DNA of 64,000 nucleotides. Origin: Purpureocillium takamizusanense (lineage: Eukaryota; Ascomycota; Sordariomycetes; Hypocreales; Ophiocordycipitaceae). The DNA lies in NCBI RefSeq assembly GCF_022605165.1, contig NC_063076.1:1-64000 (forward strand), given 5' to 3'. Both the position numbers and the translations under genes were made by a program. The notes beneath the pieces were generated by a model. It was not told where the DNA came from. It searched no databases and saw only the letters and a list, made by a program, of their open reading frames with translations. Below, in pieces: positions 1-9,802 of the stretch; within the stretch, counting starts at the first letter, position 1; every line of letters begins with the position of its first letter.

Positions 1-183
1 TTCAGACCCTAACCCTAACCCTAACCCTAACCCTAACCCTAACCCTAACCCTAACCCTAACCCTAACCCTAACCCTAACCCTAACCCTAACCCTAACCCT
101 AACCCTAACCCTAACCCTAACCCTAACCCTAACCCTAACCCTAACCCTAACCCTAACCCTAACCCTAACCCTAACCCTAACCC
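1..183. repeat. Telomere repeat array (CCCTAA)n
   Basis: Twenty-nine complete CCCTAA units run from base 7 to 180, followed by a partial CCC. Read on the other strand this is TTAGGG, the usual filamentous-fungal telomere repeat. The units are perfect and the first six bases (ttcaga) do not fit the repeat, so the true chromosome end may be slightly trimmed or have an adapter-like residue. The array shows that the window starts at a real chromosome end and that everything in the first tens of kilobases is subtelomeric. Confidence 0.99.
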
Positions 184-471
184 AATATAACTTTAATGAG
201 AAGGCTGCAAAGGGTTTTCGGCCAACAGGCAAGCAAACAACCAGAAGGGCAAACAAGAAAGCAGGCCGGTAAACAGACAAGCAGACAGCCAAGGACTGGA
301 GGCAAGAAGACAGAGACATGGACCGACAGACGGAATAGAGCCACAACATGTAAGCGTGTCCTGGACTATATGGTACAAAATGTAATTCGCAGAATGATTG
401 AAGATGTAATGTATCGTTTCAACGTATTCTTCCAACTTGGAGAGGAGTCCTCGGTGCATGTCAAACTTTAG
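184..471. other. Telomere-adjacent spacer
   Basis: Non-repetitive sequence between the telomere and the first gene-like feature. It is purine-rich at 200-330 with loose AAGCA/ACAG-type short repeats. No convincing coding region or transposon end is seen. Confidence 0.5.
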
Positions 472-1411
472 CTAAACGAAATAGCGCCCTTCTCTAAGCA
501 TCTCCTCGGCAAACTTGAAGCTGGCAGAGACCGCCTCCGCTACATCCGATCCATTCGCCAAGTGCGCCGCAATCGTCGCTACGTGACTATTAGCATTGTC
601 ACTCATCTTTGTGGGCTCGTTCTGGGACTCACGAGGAATGCTATAACTTGCGCCAAAAAAGCGTGTCGGATTTGGAAACCGCAAAGTCGCCATGATCGGA
701 TCGGCTCCTCCGCACAGAACGTAATGCAACGTCGTCATTCCATCGCTTTCGTCAAAGACCTCACGTTTGATGATGACGTTCTTCGGACCCAGACGTCGAA
801 GCGCATTGGCCATTGACTTGACATCGTCAAGGCTTTGCGGGTACGGCATCGGGATGCTTGCTTCATCTAATAGTATCTTGGCCTCCGGAACCGTTGCCGA
901 GAGCACGTCGATCGACGGCAAGATTTCCTCCCTGAGCGCAGCAACATGAATGGCCGCCGACTCTGGGGAACCCGTTTTGAGGAGCGGTTCGGTGTCTATG
1001 ATGGATACTAGGTGCCCACGTAACAAGACCGTAGATACGGCTTGAAAGGCGGCATGAGACAGAAGCGCTCCTAGTTCCGTGTTAGATGTGATTGCAGCTC
1101 GTCGCTAATAATGCTTACCAATCTTGACCACAGAATACGTAAAGCCCGCCTCAAGAGCAGCAATCTGACCGTCAAGTTCTGATGCCGGTGTCTCGATCAC
1201 TGTCGGGGCGCTTCCGTTTCGAGTGACGGAGCCAGTTGAAATGAGTGACACCGGGACTCCCTGCGCCATCACGGCCTTTTTGTCGGCGTCCAGGCCCCTG
1301 AATTCCCGGATGAGTTAGCATGATGAATAGGAGGAAGGTGTGTTGGGGAGAGCCTTGCATGTTCGCCAGGGTGTCCGAACATCCAAAGACCAATACCCCC
1401 TTTGCCTCCAT
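472..1411 (-). pseudogene. ThiD/THI20-like HMP-phosphate kinase, degenerate
   Basis: The translation resembles the hydroxymethylpyrimidine (phosphate) kinase family of thiamine biosynthesis. It has an N-terminal VLVFGCSDT near 1390, GLDADKKAVMAQGV near 1270-1300, then SVVKIGALLSH across a canonical intron (GTAAGC at 1118 down to TAG at 1071), and a C-terminal ANSHVATIAAHLANGSDVAEAV. The glycine-rich GSDSSGGAG-type loop is largely missing, and the usual catalytic Gly-Cys segment before the last helix is replaced. The first two segments cannot be joined with a canonical GT-AG intron in frame. I therefore call it a decayed paralogue; a divergent, still expressed family member with a later start is possible. 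It is the most distal gene on this chromosome arm. Confidence 0.6.
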
Positions 1412-2450
1412 GGTTGAAGTTGGTGCCTGGGAGAGTGAGCAAGAAGAGAGATGGACTCTGCCGTATAATCCAAGACTGCAAGACTTGAACGGGGCAACGA
1501 TCTGGCTCCGCCCCCGTGCTGTTCGCTGTGGATTGGAGAATCGTGTTCAGGCGTCAGCGTCTCCCTATGGATGTGGACGAAATGGGTCCTTGTTTTTGGA
1601 GGCTCCGAATGAGTCCTCTGGGACAGACTGTGGGGTTTATTTATTAGGGCTTCGTGCAGCGCCGTTGGCTGACGATTCATCACTTGCGCCTGTGGGGGGC
1701 CGCCGTTGGAATGGCGCCCTGCGGGGACTGGGCCGTAGACGCCTACTAGGATCGGCCGCTGCCGAAGCGTGCTGACAGGGCCCTTGTGTTTGTACCGCCA
1801 TGGAACCACCCGTTTTGCCCCTGTACAACGCTTCACTTGCTGCCCAGAATAGAGCGTCATTGTAACTACCAACAGCATCCCGAGAGGTGACCTTGCATCA
1901 ATAGCGTTTCAACACCCTGCTCCCTTCCGCAACGATTGCTGTGCGTCCCACCCTTCCCCTCAAGAGCTGAGCCGCGGGCCCCATGACGGTCCCTGATTCC
2001 ATCAACTTCTTGATCTGAGCCGTCGAGGCTAGCCCGGCTTGCTTCAAGCTCGCGATATGCTCTTGCACGTCGCAGAAAGACCATCAGGTAACTATTTGAT
2101 GGCCTGGCACCCCGGCTTCTATTGTAACGCCGATCGCAACGTTCCCGCTTGTACCTGCAGCCCGACCAGTCAGTTTGGCCGCTGAAAGGCTCCCCTCCAG
2201 GCACGCCCCTTTGGTATCTTCAGACGGCTCTACGCAGACGAGAGTGAGTCACACGAGGCATTCCGCAGATTCATGCAGATCTTGATACTTTCGTTCCGCG
2301 AGGACTGATGTACAAGATCGAACCGAACCGCCAGAGATGCAAAACGGAGCACTCGTCGCGCGGAGGCAAGATCTGTCTGCGCTGGACACCCCTTGGCCCG
2401 TCTCGCGTCATCTTCACCAATCTGCCACATGCCATAGAAGAGATTTTATA
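1412..2450. other. Gap, no recognisable gene
   Basis: Several overlapping open frames occur on both strands (for example 1315-1878 and 1866-2204 on minus), but none shows a signal peptide, known motif or splice-consistent continuation. I see nothing supportable here. Confidence 0.4.
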
Positions 2451-3610
2451 CTAGAATATTTCTGGTAGATCATGTTCCCCATGCTTATACACCGCATTCT
2501 TCAGCACGACCTGATTCGTCTGCATCCATCCCAAGATCGCCTCCGGGTCTCGACACGTATGCTATGTCAAGGTTAGCTATGCGCCGAAGAGGCAACTGCA
2601 AAGCGCGTCTGCTTGACGAGCCAGGACTCACCACGGTGCTAAAGTCGGGAACTGGGTCTGCATATCCCTTGACCCAATGGTATACAATCAGTGTGGTGTC
2701 GCCGTGGCACATGATGGATTCTCGCAACATGTCCACACAATGGTCTAGAAGTATCAGATCCTGTCTGTATGTGATCCTCTAACATGCCAAGTCAGGTGCG
2801 CTGTTACGTGCATGTCCTCGAAGATACGGCTGTGCGAACCAGCCAGGGTCCGTTTCTTTATAGTGATCGAGGTAGATGAATTTCCGGAGCATGTTCTGCC
2901 AGGGTAAGAGCTACCGTTAGTATCTACCATGTAGCTTGCCAACACCATGGTCGTGGCTCACCAGGCAGTGTATTTGATGAAAGAACCCCAAGCTTGCCAT
3001 GAACCCAACATTCTGGGTCTCGTTAAGACGGACGGCTGTCTCCAGGCGATAGCTTGTGGACGCGCGGGCATCTTCTATCGACACGTTCAGCACGGGGGGA
3101 TAATCTGGCATTGACTCTGGATCCACACGTAGTCAGAAACGATGCCAGAGAGCAAGGTGGCGGACCTTTAGATATTTTGACCAACATACTGCTGCCAGCT
3201 TCTGTGAAACGCCCCCAGGTTAATTCCATCTCGTCCGTTGGGGGGCCACTATATGCACTGCGCCTGAACAGCGATCCATTGAACCGTTGCTCGCGCGGCT
3301 CGAAGTGTGTCCCGTCATCTTCAACAAGTCAGTCTACAATACCGGTACCCAGCCCCAAGTACTTACAGAGACGGAGATGAGACGTATCGGCAAATGTGAG
3401 GCCTCTGCAATCTCCTGATAACTGCAGGTTGTAGCCAACAACACTGCCCATAATGAATGGGATGGCAGTCCCGAGGGCATATAAGAGCCAAGGAAACTTC
3501 GAGGTTGTTGTCAAGTCCGACATCAATTTTTCGCCCTCTTTGCAAGGCAGAAAAGCCTCCTCCTCGGCCTCGGCGATGGGAACATAATCAAATGCCCTGG
3601 GCTTTGGCAT
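2451..3610 (-). CDS. UstYa-family (DUF3328) oxidase-like protein 1
   Basis: Six exons join in frame: 3367-3610, 3190-3318, 2962-3116, 2808-2895, 2632-2744 and 2451-2561, giving 279 residues. All introns are GT-AG and 48-73 nt long. There is a cytosolic N-terminus, one membrane segment at about residues 42-60 (LLYALGTAIPFIMGSVVG), and the two family signature motifs, HQIHC near the end of exon 3 and HAHHC followed by VDMLRESIMC. The exon ending at HQIHCL is a typical intron position for this family. UstYa proteins are membrane-anchored proteins that catalyse oxidative cyclisation in dikaritin peptide pathways; relatives also occur in other secondary-metabolite clusters. The gene is intact as modelled. 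It lies near the candidate precursor at 4539. Confidence 0.85.
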
Positions 3611-4050
3611 CCTGTTCGCCGGAGCAGATCAGATGGTGCAACATATAAATGACTGCCGTTTTCCCCAAGTATGCTGGGATATAACGAGAGTAGACAGGCT
3701 TCAAGGGACTGAGACGATTCAGCTCCAAGATGTGCAAAATGCGTCAGGCCGTATATATAGCAGCCATAGAAATCAGCGTTGCGGATGCTCCTGTTCAACG
3801 CACTCTCCGGTTCCCCGGGCTGCCGTGATTCAACTTAGGGGGCGACGAAACGCCGGCTTGGCTGTTCGTGGATGAATTCGATACTACTACATGTCCCACC
3901 CTATGAGTGAACACTGCAATCTGGCGTACGTATTAACTAGCGTTCTGCTCATTTTAGCTCAGGGTCATTATGTACCCACATAGCTACTAATAATCCATCT
4001 TTGACCGGATCTAAGCGCATGGCCCCCATCTGCATTCTGCAGGGCCTCCT
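3611..4050. other. Intergenic, upstream of UstYa gene 1
   Basis: Promoter side of the minus-strand UstYa gene. No coding region is supported. The 15-bp repeat begins at its right end. Confidence 0.4.
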
Positions 4051-4155
4051 GCAAGGCCTTCATCTGCTAGGCCTCCATCTGCAAGGCCACCACCTGCAAC
4101 GCCACCACCTGCAACGCCACCACCTGCAACGCCACCACCTGCAACGCCACCAAGC
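4051..4155. repeat. 15-bp tandem repeat, about seven units
   Basis: Units of GCAACGCCACCACCT, or close variants, occur at 4051, 4066, 4081, 4096, 4111, 4126 and 4141. Because the unit length is a multiple of three, every frame stays open. The minus frame reads GGVAG/GGLAD pentapeptides in an ORF at 4011-4295, and a plus frame reads HHLQR. No ATG with a signal peptide was found for the minus frame (it opens with GTG), so I do not call a gene. Confidence 0.85.
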
Positions 4156-4538
4156 ACAGCCTCTGTGTGCACGTCCGTCGCGTTGATGTCCTCCTGGTTG
4201 GGGATTTCTCGATTTTTTTTTCGTTGCAACGGCACCACCGAGGTGAGGTTCTGGAGGGCCCAAAGGGTGACTTTGACGCCTAGAGTGAGCAGCACGCGTT
4301 CCTTTGACGCGATAGCTTGTTACAAACGGTTGCTAAGTGTACACCAATCCTTCCGGCGCTTCCCGGTGTATTTGTCAAGCCCTCGGCGACAGATCCGCGA
4401 CGTAGCCGTGGCCCTCTATCAAGGCCATCCCATCTCACCTCTTCCGAGGATCTTGGCATTTGGCATTACTAAAGCTTTTCTTCATACCATCAAACTTTCT
4501 AACTCGAAGCATAACCCTGACCCTTACCAGCAACTAAA
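4156..4538. promoter_or_regulatory. Upstream region of the candidate precursor at 4539
   Basis: About 380 bp between the 15-bp repeat and the start codon. The stretch just before the ATG is pyrimidine-rich with CCAGCAACTAAA directly in front, as is common in fungal 5' leaders. No specific operator can be named. Confidence 0.3.
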
Positions 4539-5000
4539 ATGTACTTCACCAGTCTTTTTACCGGTGCCATCCTGGTCGCAGGCTGTCTCGCCGCTCCCCG
4601 TGCGGCCGAGAACGCAAACGTGATTCATCACTCGATCCCGAATTCCTGTGAGACTGCTACTGACCGTGTATAGGTGGCCAAGTCGGTTGAGATGTCTCCT
4701 CGCGAGTACTGGGCCTTCGCGATCAAGCTCCGTGACGATGACCCCGATAAGATCAAACGCGATGCCGGAGCAGATCTTGCGGCTCGAGAATATTGGGCTT
4801 TTGCAATCAAACTCCGTGACGGTGTTCCTGCAAAGCGTCAAGTGCTCGATTCGCGTTGCGAGCAGGCAGAGGAAGGGATCTACTGCACCTACACCAGTGC
4901 TGACATTGAGGCATATGGAACCGGGCCTCGGCTCCAGGATGGTTGTGTCACCACTGATACGGGAGTATCGTGCTTCTATCCAAACCACAACTTAGGCTGA
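4539..5000 (+). CDS. Candidate RiPP precursor with two REYWAFAIKLRD repeats
   Basis: Modelled as exon 4539-4619 plus exon 4674-5000, 135 residues. The 54-nt intron has an unusual GTGATT donor, a CTGAC branch-like site and a TAG acceptor. The in-frame TAG at 4671 makes some intron necessary. Residues 1-19 are a clear signal peptide (MYFTSLFTGAILVAGCLA). Residues 37-48 and 65-76 are identical REYWAFAIKLRD copies 28 residues apart. Dibasic KR at 55-56 and 81-82 suits Kex2 cleavage after each unit. Across the 12 codons there are seven synonymous and no amino-acid differences, so the peptide is under constraint. The C-terminal part (83-135) has four cysteines and no repeat. UstYa-family genes flank it on both sides. 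The precursor role is inference; a secreted small effector or pheromone-like precursor is the alternative. Confidence 0.6.
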
Positions 5001-5815
5001 GGTACGCCTTTCCGCGCGTTCGACTACTTATGAGCATTTTTCTCACCCAGTCAAGGTGGAATTGGAGCCTCCGGGACACTGCGTGGATTGGGGAATTTCC
5101 AGACTTGCAATGGGATGTGGGCAAACTGCCTACAGACCAGTTGCTGGATTTGAACTTTGTCCTGCCTCTATAGTCACTTTTTATGGCAATATATTCCATG
5201 GCGTTGTATCCCAGAACCAGCTGTGGTGGAGCTATAACAAGTGCGATGCCACATCAAGGCGAAGTATAAGAGGTGGCCTTTACTCAGCTGCAGTCATCCC
5301 CAACCGTCTGTGTGGCGAGAAAACATCTGCATTTGCGCCGTTATGTCGTGGTAACAAACGAGGCATGGAGTTTGCCGGGTCCGCATCCATGCATATGAGC
5401 GAGCATTTTCAGGCGTGAGCTCATGCGGGGAAAGGTTGCATGCACTGCAGTTGCTCAGACACTTATTTTGCCAATTATGATAAGTGTTGGTTGGCCGCGC
5501 AATCATAAGTCCCTTGCAGGGCGGCACAGTTGAGGACTAAGTGTAGGGCCATGTGCCACTACCCTATTATTAACTCTATGTGGCAATATTGACAAATTTC
5601 AAGGAGCCAAGTTCCTGGACCTTGGTCCCAGACTCAAACATGGACTCTCGCCTCATGGCAAAGGGGAGTATAACATGCTGCACTCTTGGTCGCGCAGTCG
5701 TTTTTAGCTAATACGCTCGCCTTCTAGATCTTACGAGGCTTATTCAGCAAACGCTCACAAAGTTCTCGATAAAAGAGGCTATTGCAGGCAGGCTAACCAA
5801 GGGATCTAAGGCGCG
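5001..5815. other. Gap downstream of the precursor, possible Cys-rich coding remnant
   Basis: An open plus frame at 5056-5418 continues with several cysteines, but it has no signal peptide and cannot be spliced to the upstream gene without removing its TGA at 4998. It may be the 3' untranslated region, or a decayed extension of the precursor. The remainder up to 5815 shows nothing recognisable. Confidence 0.35.
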
Positions 5816-6748
5816 ATGCTATGTTTTCGTCGTGCTCTATCCGCCATTAATCACGCGGAAGTCGAGTATCAACATTTGGCATCCGCTGAAGCTGCGCTCT
5901 ACTGTGCACCAAATAGATGGAAACCAAGGTTTATAGCGTTGGGAATTGTCTATCTTCTTACACTGTTAGGCGGAGTAGTTGCTTTCCTATCCGTGTCGCA
6001 ACCACACATATCTGTCATGGCGGGTCAAGCATCACGGACAGATGCCATCTTTGGTGACAGTACGCGGATTGCGAATAATGTCTGGCTCTCGACTGACATG
6101 GAAGCAGTCCCCTTGGAGACAATCGTCTTCACTCCTAATCGGACACAACACGACAGAAGCTTCGAGTCCTCAGCGGCAGCCAACCAAACACAATGGGACA
6201 CGTTGCAGCCACGTACGTACCTTGCGCACCAACTTCTATCCACTTTCTATCTTGCCCACTTTAGCAGAGAATTGTTGACCATCGCTAAAGTTTTAAGCGC
6301 TAGGAGGCGGGGGGTTCATTGCAGTTACCCATCCAAGCGACTACGGCCTTATCGGTGGACTGCCGCTCGAAGAAAATGCTGACGATGGTTCGACACGAGA
6401 AGGTTACGGCATCTCCATGTTTCATCAAATTCATTGTCTGGTAGGTTTTCCCACTACAAATAAGACTCACCGGCCGGCTTACGGCTTACATCTTCGTCAA
6501 AGGTGTCCATCCGCGCTGCTTTCCAATTGGGCACCTCTGATCAACGGCACCTCCACCACTGCTTTGACTACCTTCGCCAGGCAATCATGTGCGCAGGAGA
6601 TACGACCTTGGAGAAGGTAGCAGTGAACACCGATGGTCAAAAAATGCCGGATATTGATGGCTGGGGAACTGCTCATACGTGTAGAAAATGGAGCATGCTT
6701 TTCGATTTTGCTGAGAGTCAAAGGGTCAAGGTTATTGGAGACGACTGA
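5816..6748 (+). CDS. UstYa-family (DUF3328) oxidase-like protein 2
   Basis: Three exons join in frame: 5816-6212, 6304-6440 and 6503-6748, giving 259 residues. The first donor is GTACGT and the acceptor CGCTAG; the second intron is GTAGGT to AAAG. One membrane segment lies at about residues 41-61 (ALGIVYLLTLLGGVVAFLSV). The segment GGGFIAVTHPSDYGL precedes the first motif HQIHC, which is again at an exon end. The second motif is HLHHC followed by FDYLRQAIMCAGDTTLE. The length is normal for the family. It is transcribed in the same direction as the precursor at 4539 and about 0.8 kb downstream of it. The expected role is oxidative crosslinking of a secretory-pathway peptide. Confidence 0.87.
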
Positions 6749-7335
6749 CATGGTAGCGGACGGTTCCCCAATGTATGCTACAGAGGTATAATAAGGGCCA
6801 ATTGCCCTGTGAGCCAAACTTAACGATAACGCCATCAACGAAGTCGCTTACGCCATTGCCCCACGCCCGTCTAGAGAGCCTGGCCACAATATGTGGCAGC
6901 GTCTACGTAAAAGCTATACAGACTTGTTGGTCAGCCTCCACTAAGCTGGCATCAGAAGGCATCACAATCGAGTCGATGTTTTTCTCAGCTGGAGCACGAG
7001 AAGTCGCTACCTTGAAGCTTGCTGCATCCTTGACAGAGTTACCAAGGTCTTAACGTGCGTAAGCCGACTTAATTCGCCAGCAGCCGCTATGGTAACTAAG
7101 TTTTACCCGTGTAGGTAATAGAACTTTTTACGCCCTCTCGCCAGGCTCCTTTTGCTCAGTAGTCGTCTCCATGTTGGCGGCCGCTCTGTACTTTTGTTTG
7201 ACGGGATAATGAGTGCACTGCGGTAGGTAAGGACGGTGAATTGCAGTCAAACACGAGCAGTGCCATAAAGTGTGGGGTTATGTCGCCCGCCTCATTATCG
7301 ACATCGGCTTACTCCTTAAAATAGGCTAAATAGTA
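6749..7335. other. Intergenic gap between convergent UstYa genes
   Basis: Lies between the 3' ends of the plus-strand gene ending at 6748 and the minus-strand gene ending at 7336. No gene is supported. Confidence 0.4.
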
Positions 7336-8103
7336 CTACCCTCTAAATTTGTTTGTAACTGTATCACCTCTTTGCCAGTCCCATGGATCTAGAGGCTGTT
7401 TTTCTGAGGCCTGGGCAACTTCCCACAAAAGATCCGTTTCCCTACACTGGTGCTCGACCCCGATTCCATCTACACCTTGCTTAATAATGCTCCCAGCGTC
7501 GTCTGTATGTAGCCAGGGTGGCTCGATAGTATCATCTCCAGAGCATATAATATACTAAGATAAAACATAAAGCATTAGCAGATATCCAGACCAAATTTTA
7601 TCTGTATACCAGACCTGTGCTAGATATCCAAGGCAGTGTGGTGCGTGACTTTCATGTAGAAATCGCTCAGCCGAGTCGTTTCGACTATTGTAATGGTGTG
7701 AAGCGTTATTGAGCGTGGCGCCCTCGTGGCTAGGGAGCCTTTCTTGTAGCATTGCACGCATAAGAGTTAGGCAATGCAGAGCGTGAAACATTGATATTCC
7801 CATCTTCAGCTCAAAGGTCTCGTTATGCTTGACCATGATGAATCCTTCCTTCTGAGGCAAGAGTGCGGACAACCAGGCACGGTCATTGTCGCGTGATATA
7901 CCCTCCAGAGCTTGAACCTGTCGAAACGCCCGAGAGGTAAGTGGAAGACCATTCAGCTGGCCGGGAGGTTGGATGTCCTGATGCCTGTCCCTGTATATAT
8001 GGAACGCGATGCTCGATTGGCTGTGAAAGAAGGCAACGAGTAACACTAAGCCCAGAGATATAATAGCCGCGGCTGCATTATATCTTGCCCTTGAAGAAGG
8101 CAT
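7336..8103 (-). CDS. UstYa-family (DUF3328) protein 3
   Basis: Two exons, 7615-8103 and 7336-7554, separated by a 60-nt intron (donor GTCTGG, acceptor TTAG), encode 235 residues. The membrane segment is near the N-terminus (about residues 10-27). Motif one is HALHC and motif two HAPHC. The splice restores the classic ending HCLGYLAQ-YIICSGDDTIEPPW, which a single open frame would miss. A further conserved tail (GVEHQCRE) follows. This is the member of the five that looks closest to canonical UstYa itself, whereas the others have divergent C-termini. It is divergently arranged with the next UstYa gene at 8702, sharing a promoter region of about 600 bp. Confidence 0.87.
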
Positions 8104-8701
8104 TTTCGATACTCTAGGAAAGACGAACTATAGGGAAGGGCAAGAGTTGTGGCGTAAGTTGACCTTGTGTCTCAGTGAGGAGGCTTGGAAGAGAGTTGGT
8201 TGAAAAGGCAGCGTATATACTGAAGTGTCGGTCCCAAGCCAGTCTTAGATTTGATCGGTCCGGCTTCTGCAGCTTCGAGTGCGGCCGTGACGGTTACATT
8301 GCGTCTTGGTCAGTGCAGCGGCAGCAAAGGTTCTGAGCGAGGTACCGGATCTAACAGCGCATGCGTAAATAATCACGCACCACCCTTGCCTCTCAATACT
8401 GGAAGAGGTATAGCCAAGTTTTCTTTAAGTACCACAAGTATAAGATACCTTGCTGGTACGTTACCCCGCGAGGCCATTACCTGCCTCCTGAAAATCTTGG
8501 GACGTACGTATATGCCTTATCAATTAGGTGCAAGTTTCGGGTAGCCTCCGTCATATCAATGCAAGCAAATACCAACGTACTCTCCTTCTACATTGTCAGG
8601 CCGCGCCTCTTAATACACGCCTCTTTACCCACCTCACTTCAGATCGTAAGTAAATCACGACATATCTAGTTTTTCTCTTTAAATGCCTGTCTATCCTTGG
8701 T
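8104..8701. promoter_or_regulatory. Shared promoter region between divergent UstYa genes 3 and 4
   Basis: A 598-bp spacer between two divergently transcribed UstYa-family genes. A bidirectional promoter is the simple reading. No specific transcription-factor site is identified, and the small open frame inside (8251-8544) looks accidental. Confidence 0.4.
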
Positions 8702-9679
8702 ATGGATATGAGCATCTTTGCACGCTTTGGCTTCTTGAAACGCGCAGCCTTTGACAACGACGAGGAGCGAGGATCCTTCCTTAGTCGGCGACATGGCGCC
8801 CTATCGAATGATACGCACCCGACAGTCTGGATCAAGTGGCTTCTTGTAGTCTCTTGCAGCATGAACCTGCTTCTATTCTTTACGACGCAGAGTAGGCATA
8901 GCACGTTATCGTCACAGGTGCTATACTGTACGTGCCTATCAATTTCTCATCATGCTTCTAGAATATTAATACCTTACTTAGCTCCAGCGCAAGATGCTGT
9001 CCGTTATAAGATCCAAAAGTTTCACAGAGGATTTGGAGAAGACAAAACGATATACCAAGGGGCGCCTTCCCCGGAAGTGGACGAGGCCTGGAAAGCGCTA
9101 TATGACTGTGCGTTTTCGCATAAAGCCCCTGTTCAAAGTAATTGGAAAGGCGGAAACTGATACACAATGGTCAGCTATTGGTATCATTAGAATCCCAAGG
9201 TCTGAAGCAGAGCGCCTTCCGAACCAGACCTATCCTTTCATAGGAGACAGTGGGTATTATATCGCAGAACTTGCAGTGTTTCATCAGCTTCACTGCCTGG
9301 TAAGTGATAACCCAGTCTTGCCTGGAATCGTCGTTCGTTGATGTCGTTGTAGAATGCTATCCGAATTGGCCTAGCAAGGGCCTACTACGAGAAGGTTTTC
9401 AACCTCAGCGACTTTGACCCCCTTGAAGGCTCCTATGGGAGGGACCATTTGAGCCATTGCTTAGATGCCCTTCGTGAGGCTGTCATGTGTGCCTCGGACA
9501 TCAGCGTCATTACTTGGAAGTGGAACAGCAAGGCTCAGAAATCCCTAGGGCACGGTGATATTGTCCACTCTTGTCGCAGCTTTGAGGATATACGCGATTG
9601 GTCTGCCAGACACAAAGCCACATTGAAATTTGACAACACTGTATTTGTGGAGAACGACCTCATGATCCCCGAATTCTGA
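8702..9679 (+). CDS. UstYa-family (DUF3328) protein 4
   Basis: Four exons join in frame: 8702-8927, 8982-9107, 9175-9299 and 9353-9679, giving 267 residues. A membrane segment lies at about residues 43-61 (WLLVVSCSMNLLLFFTT). Next comes the family-typical luminal segment YQGAPSPEVDEAWKALYD, then HQLHC at the end of exon 3 and HLSHC leading into LDALREAVMCASDISV. The C-terminal HSCRSFEDIRDW is also a recurrent DUF3328 feature. The introns are GTACGT, GTGCGT and GTAAGT types. The gene is intact as modelled, with no missing signature residues. Its tail resembles UstYa proteins 1 and 2 more than protein 3, so the locus carries at least two subtypes. Confidence 0.88.
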
Positions 9680-9802
9680 TATGCTATGCACGTTTATATC
9701 AAGAGAAAGATTCATCAGGCAACATCTATCTAGGGCGTTCCTAAGCAAATAATCTTCTTATGCATTGAATATCGTGCGAATTTGAGCTTTATTGCTTCAA
9801 AA

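Noticed and set aside
2..349. Minus-strand open frame with a long Val-Arg repeat
   Set aside because: It is a translation of the telomere repeat and not a gene.
1315..1878. 187-codon minus-strand frame and its plus-strand counterpart
   Set aside because: They overlap each other on opposite strands, and neither has recognisable domains.
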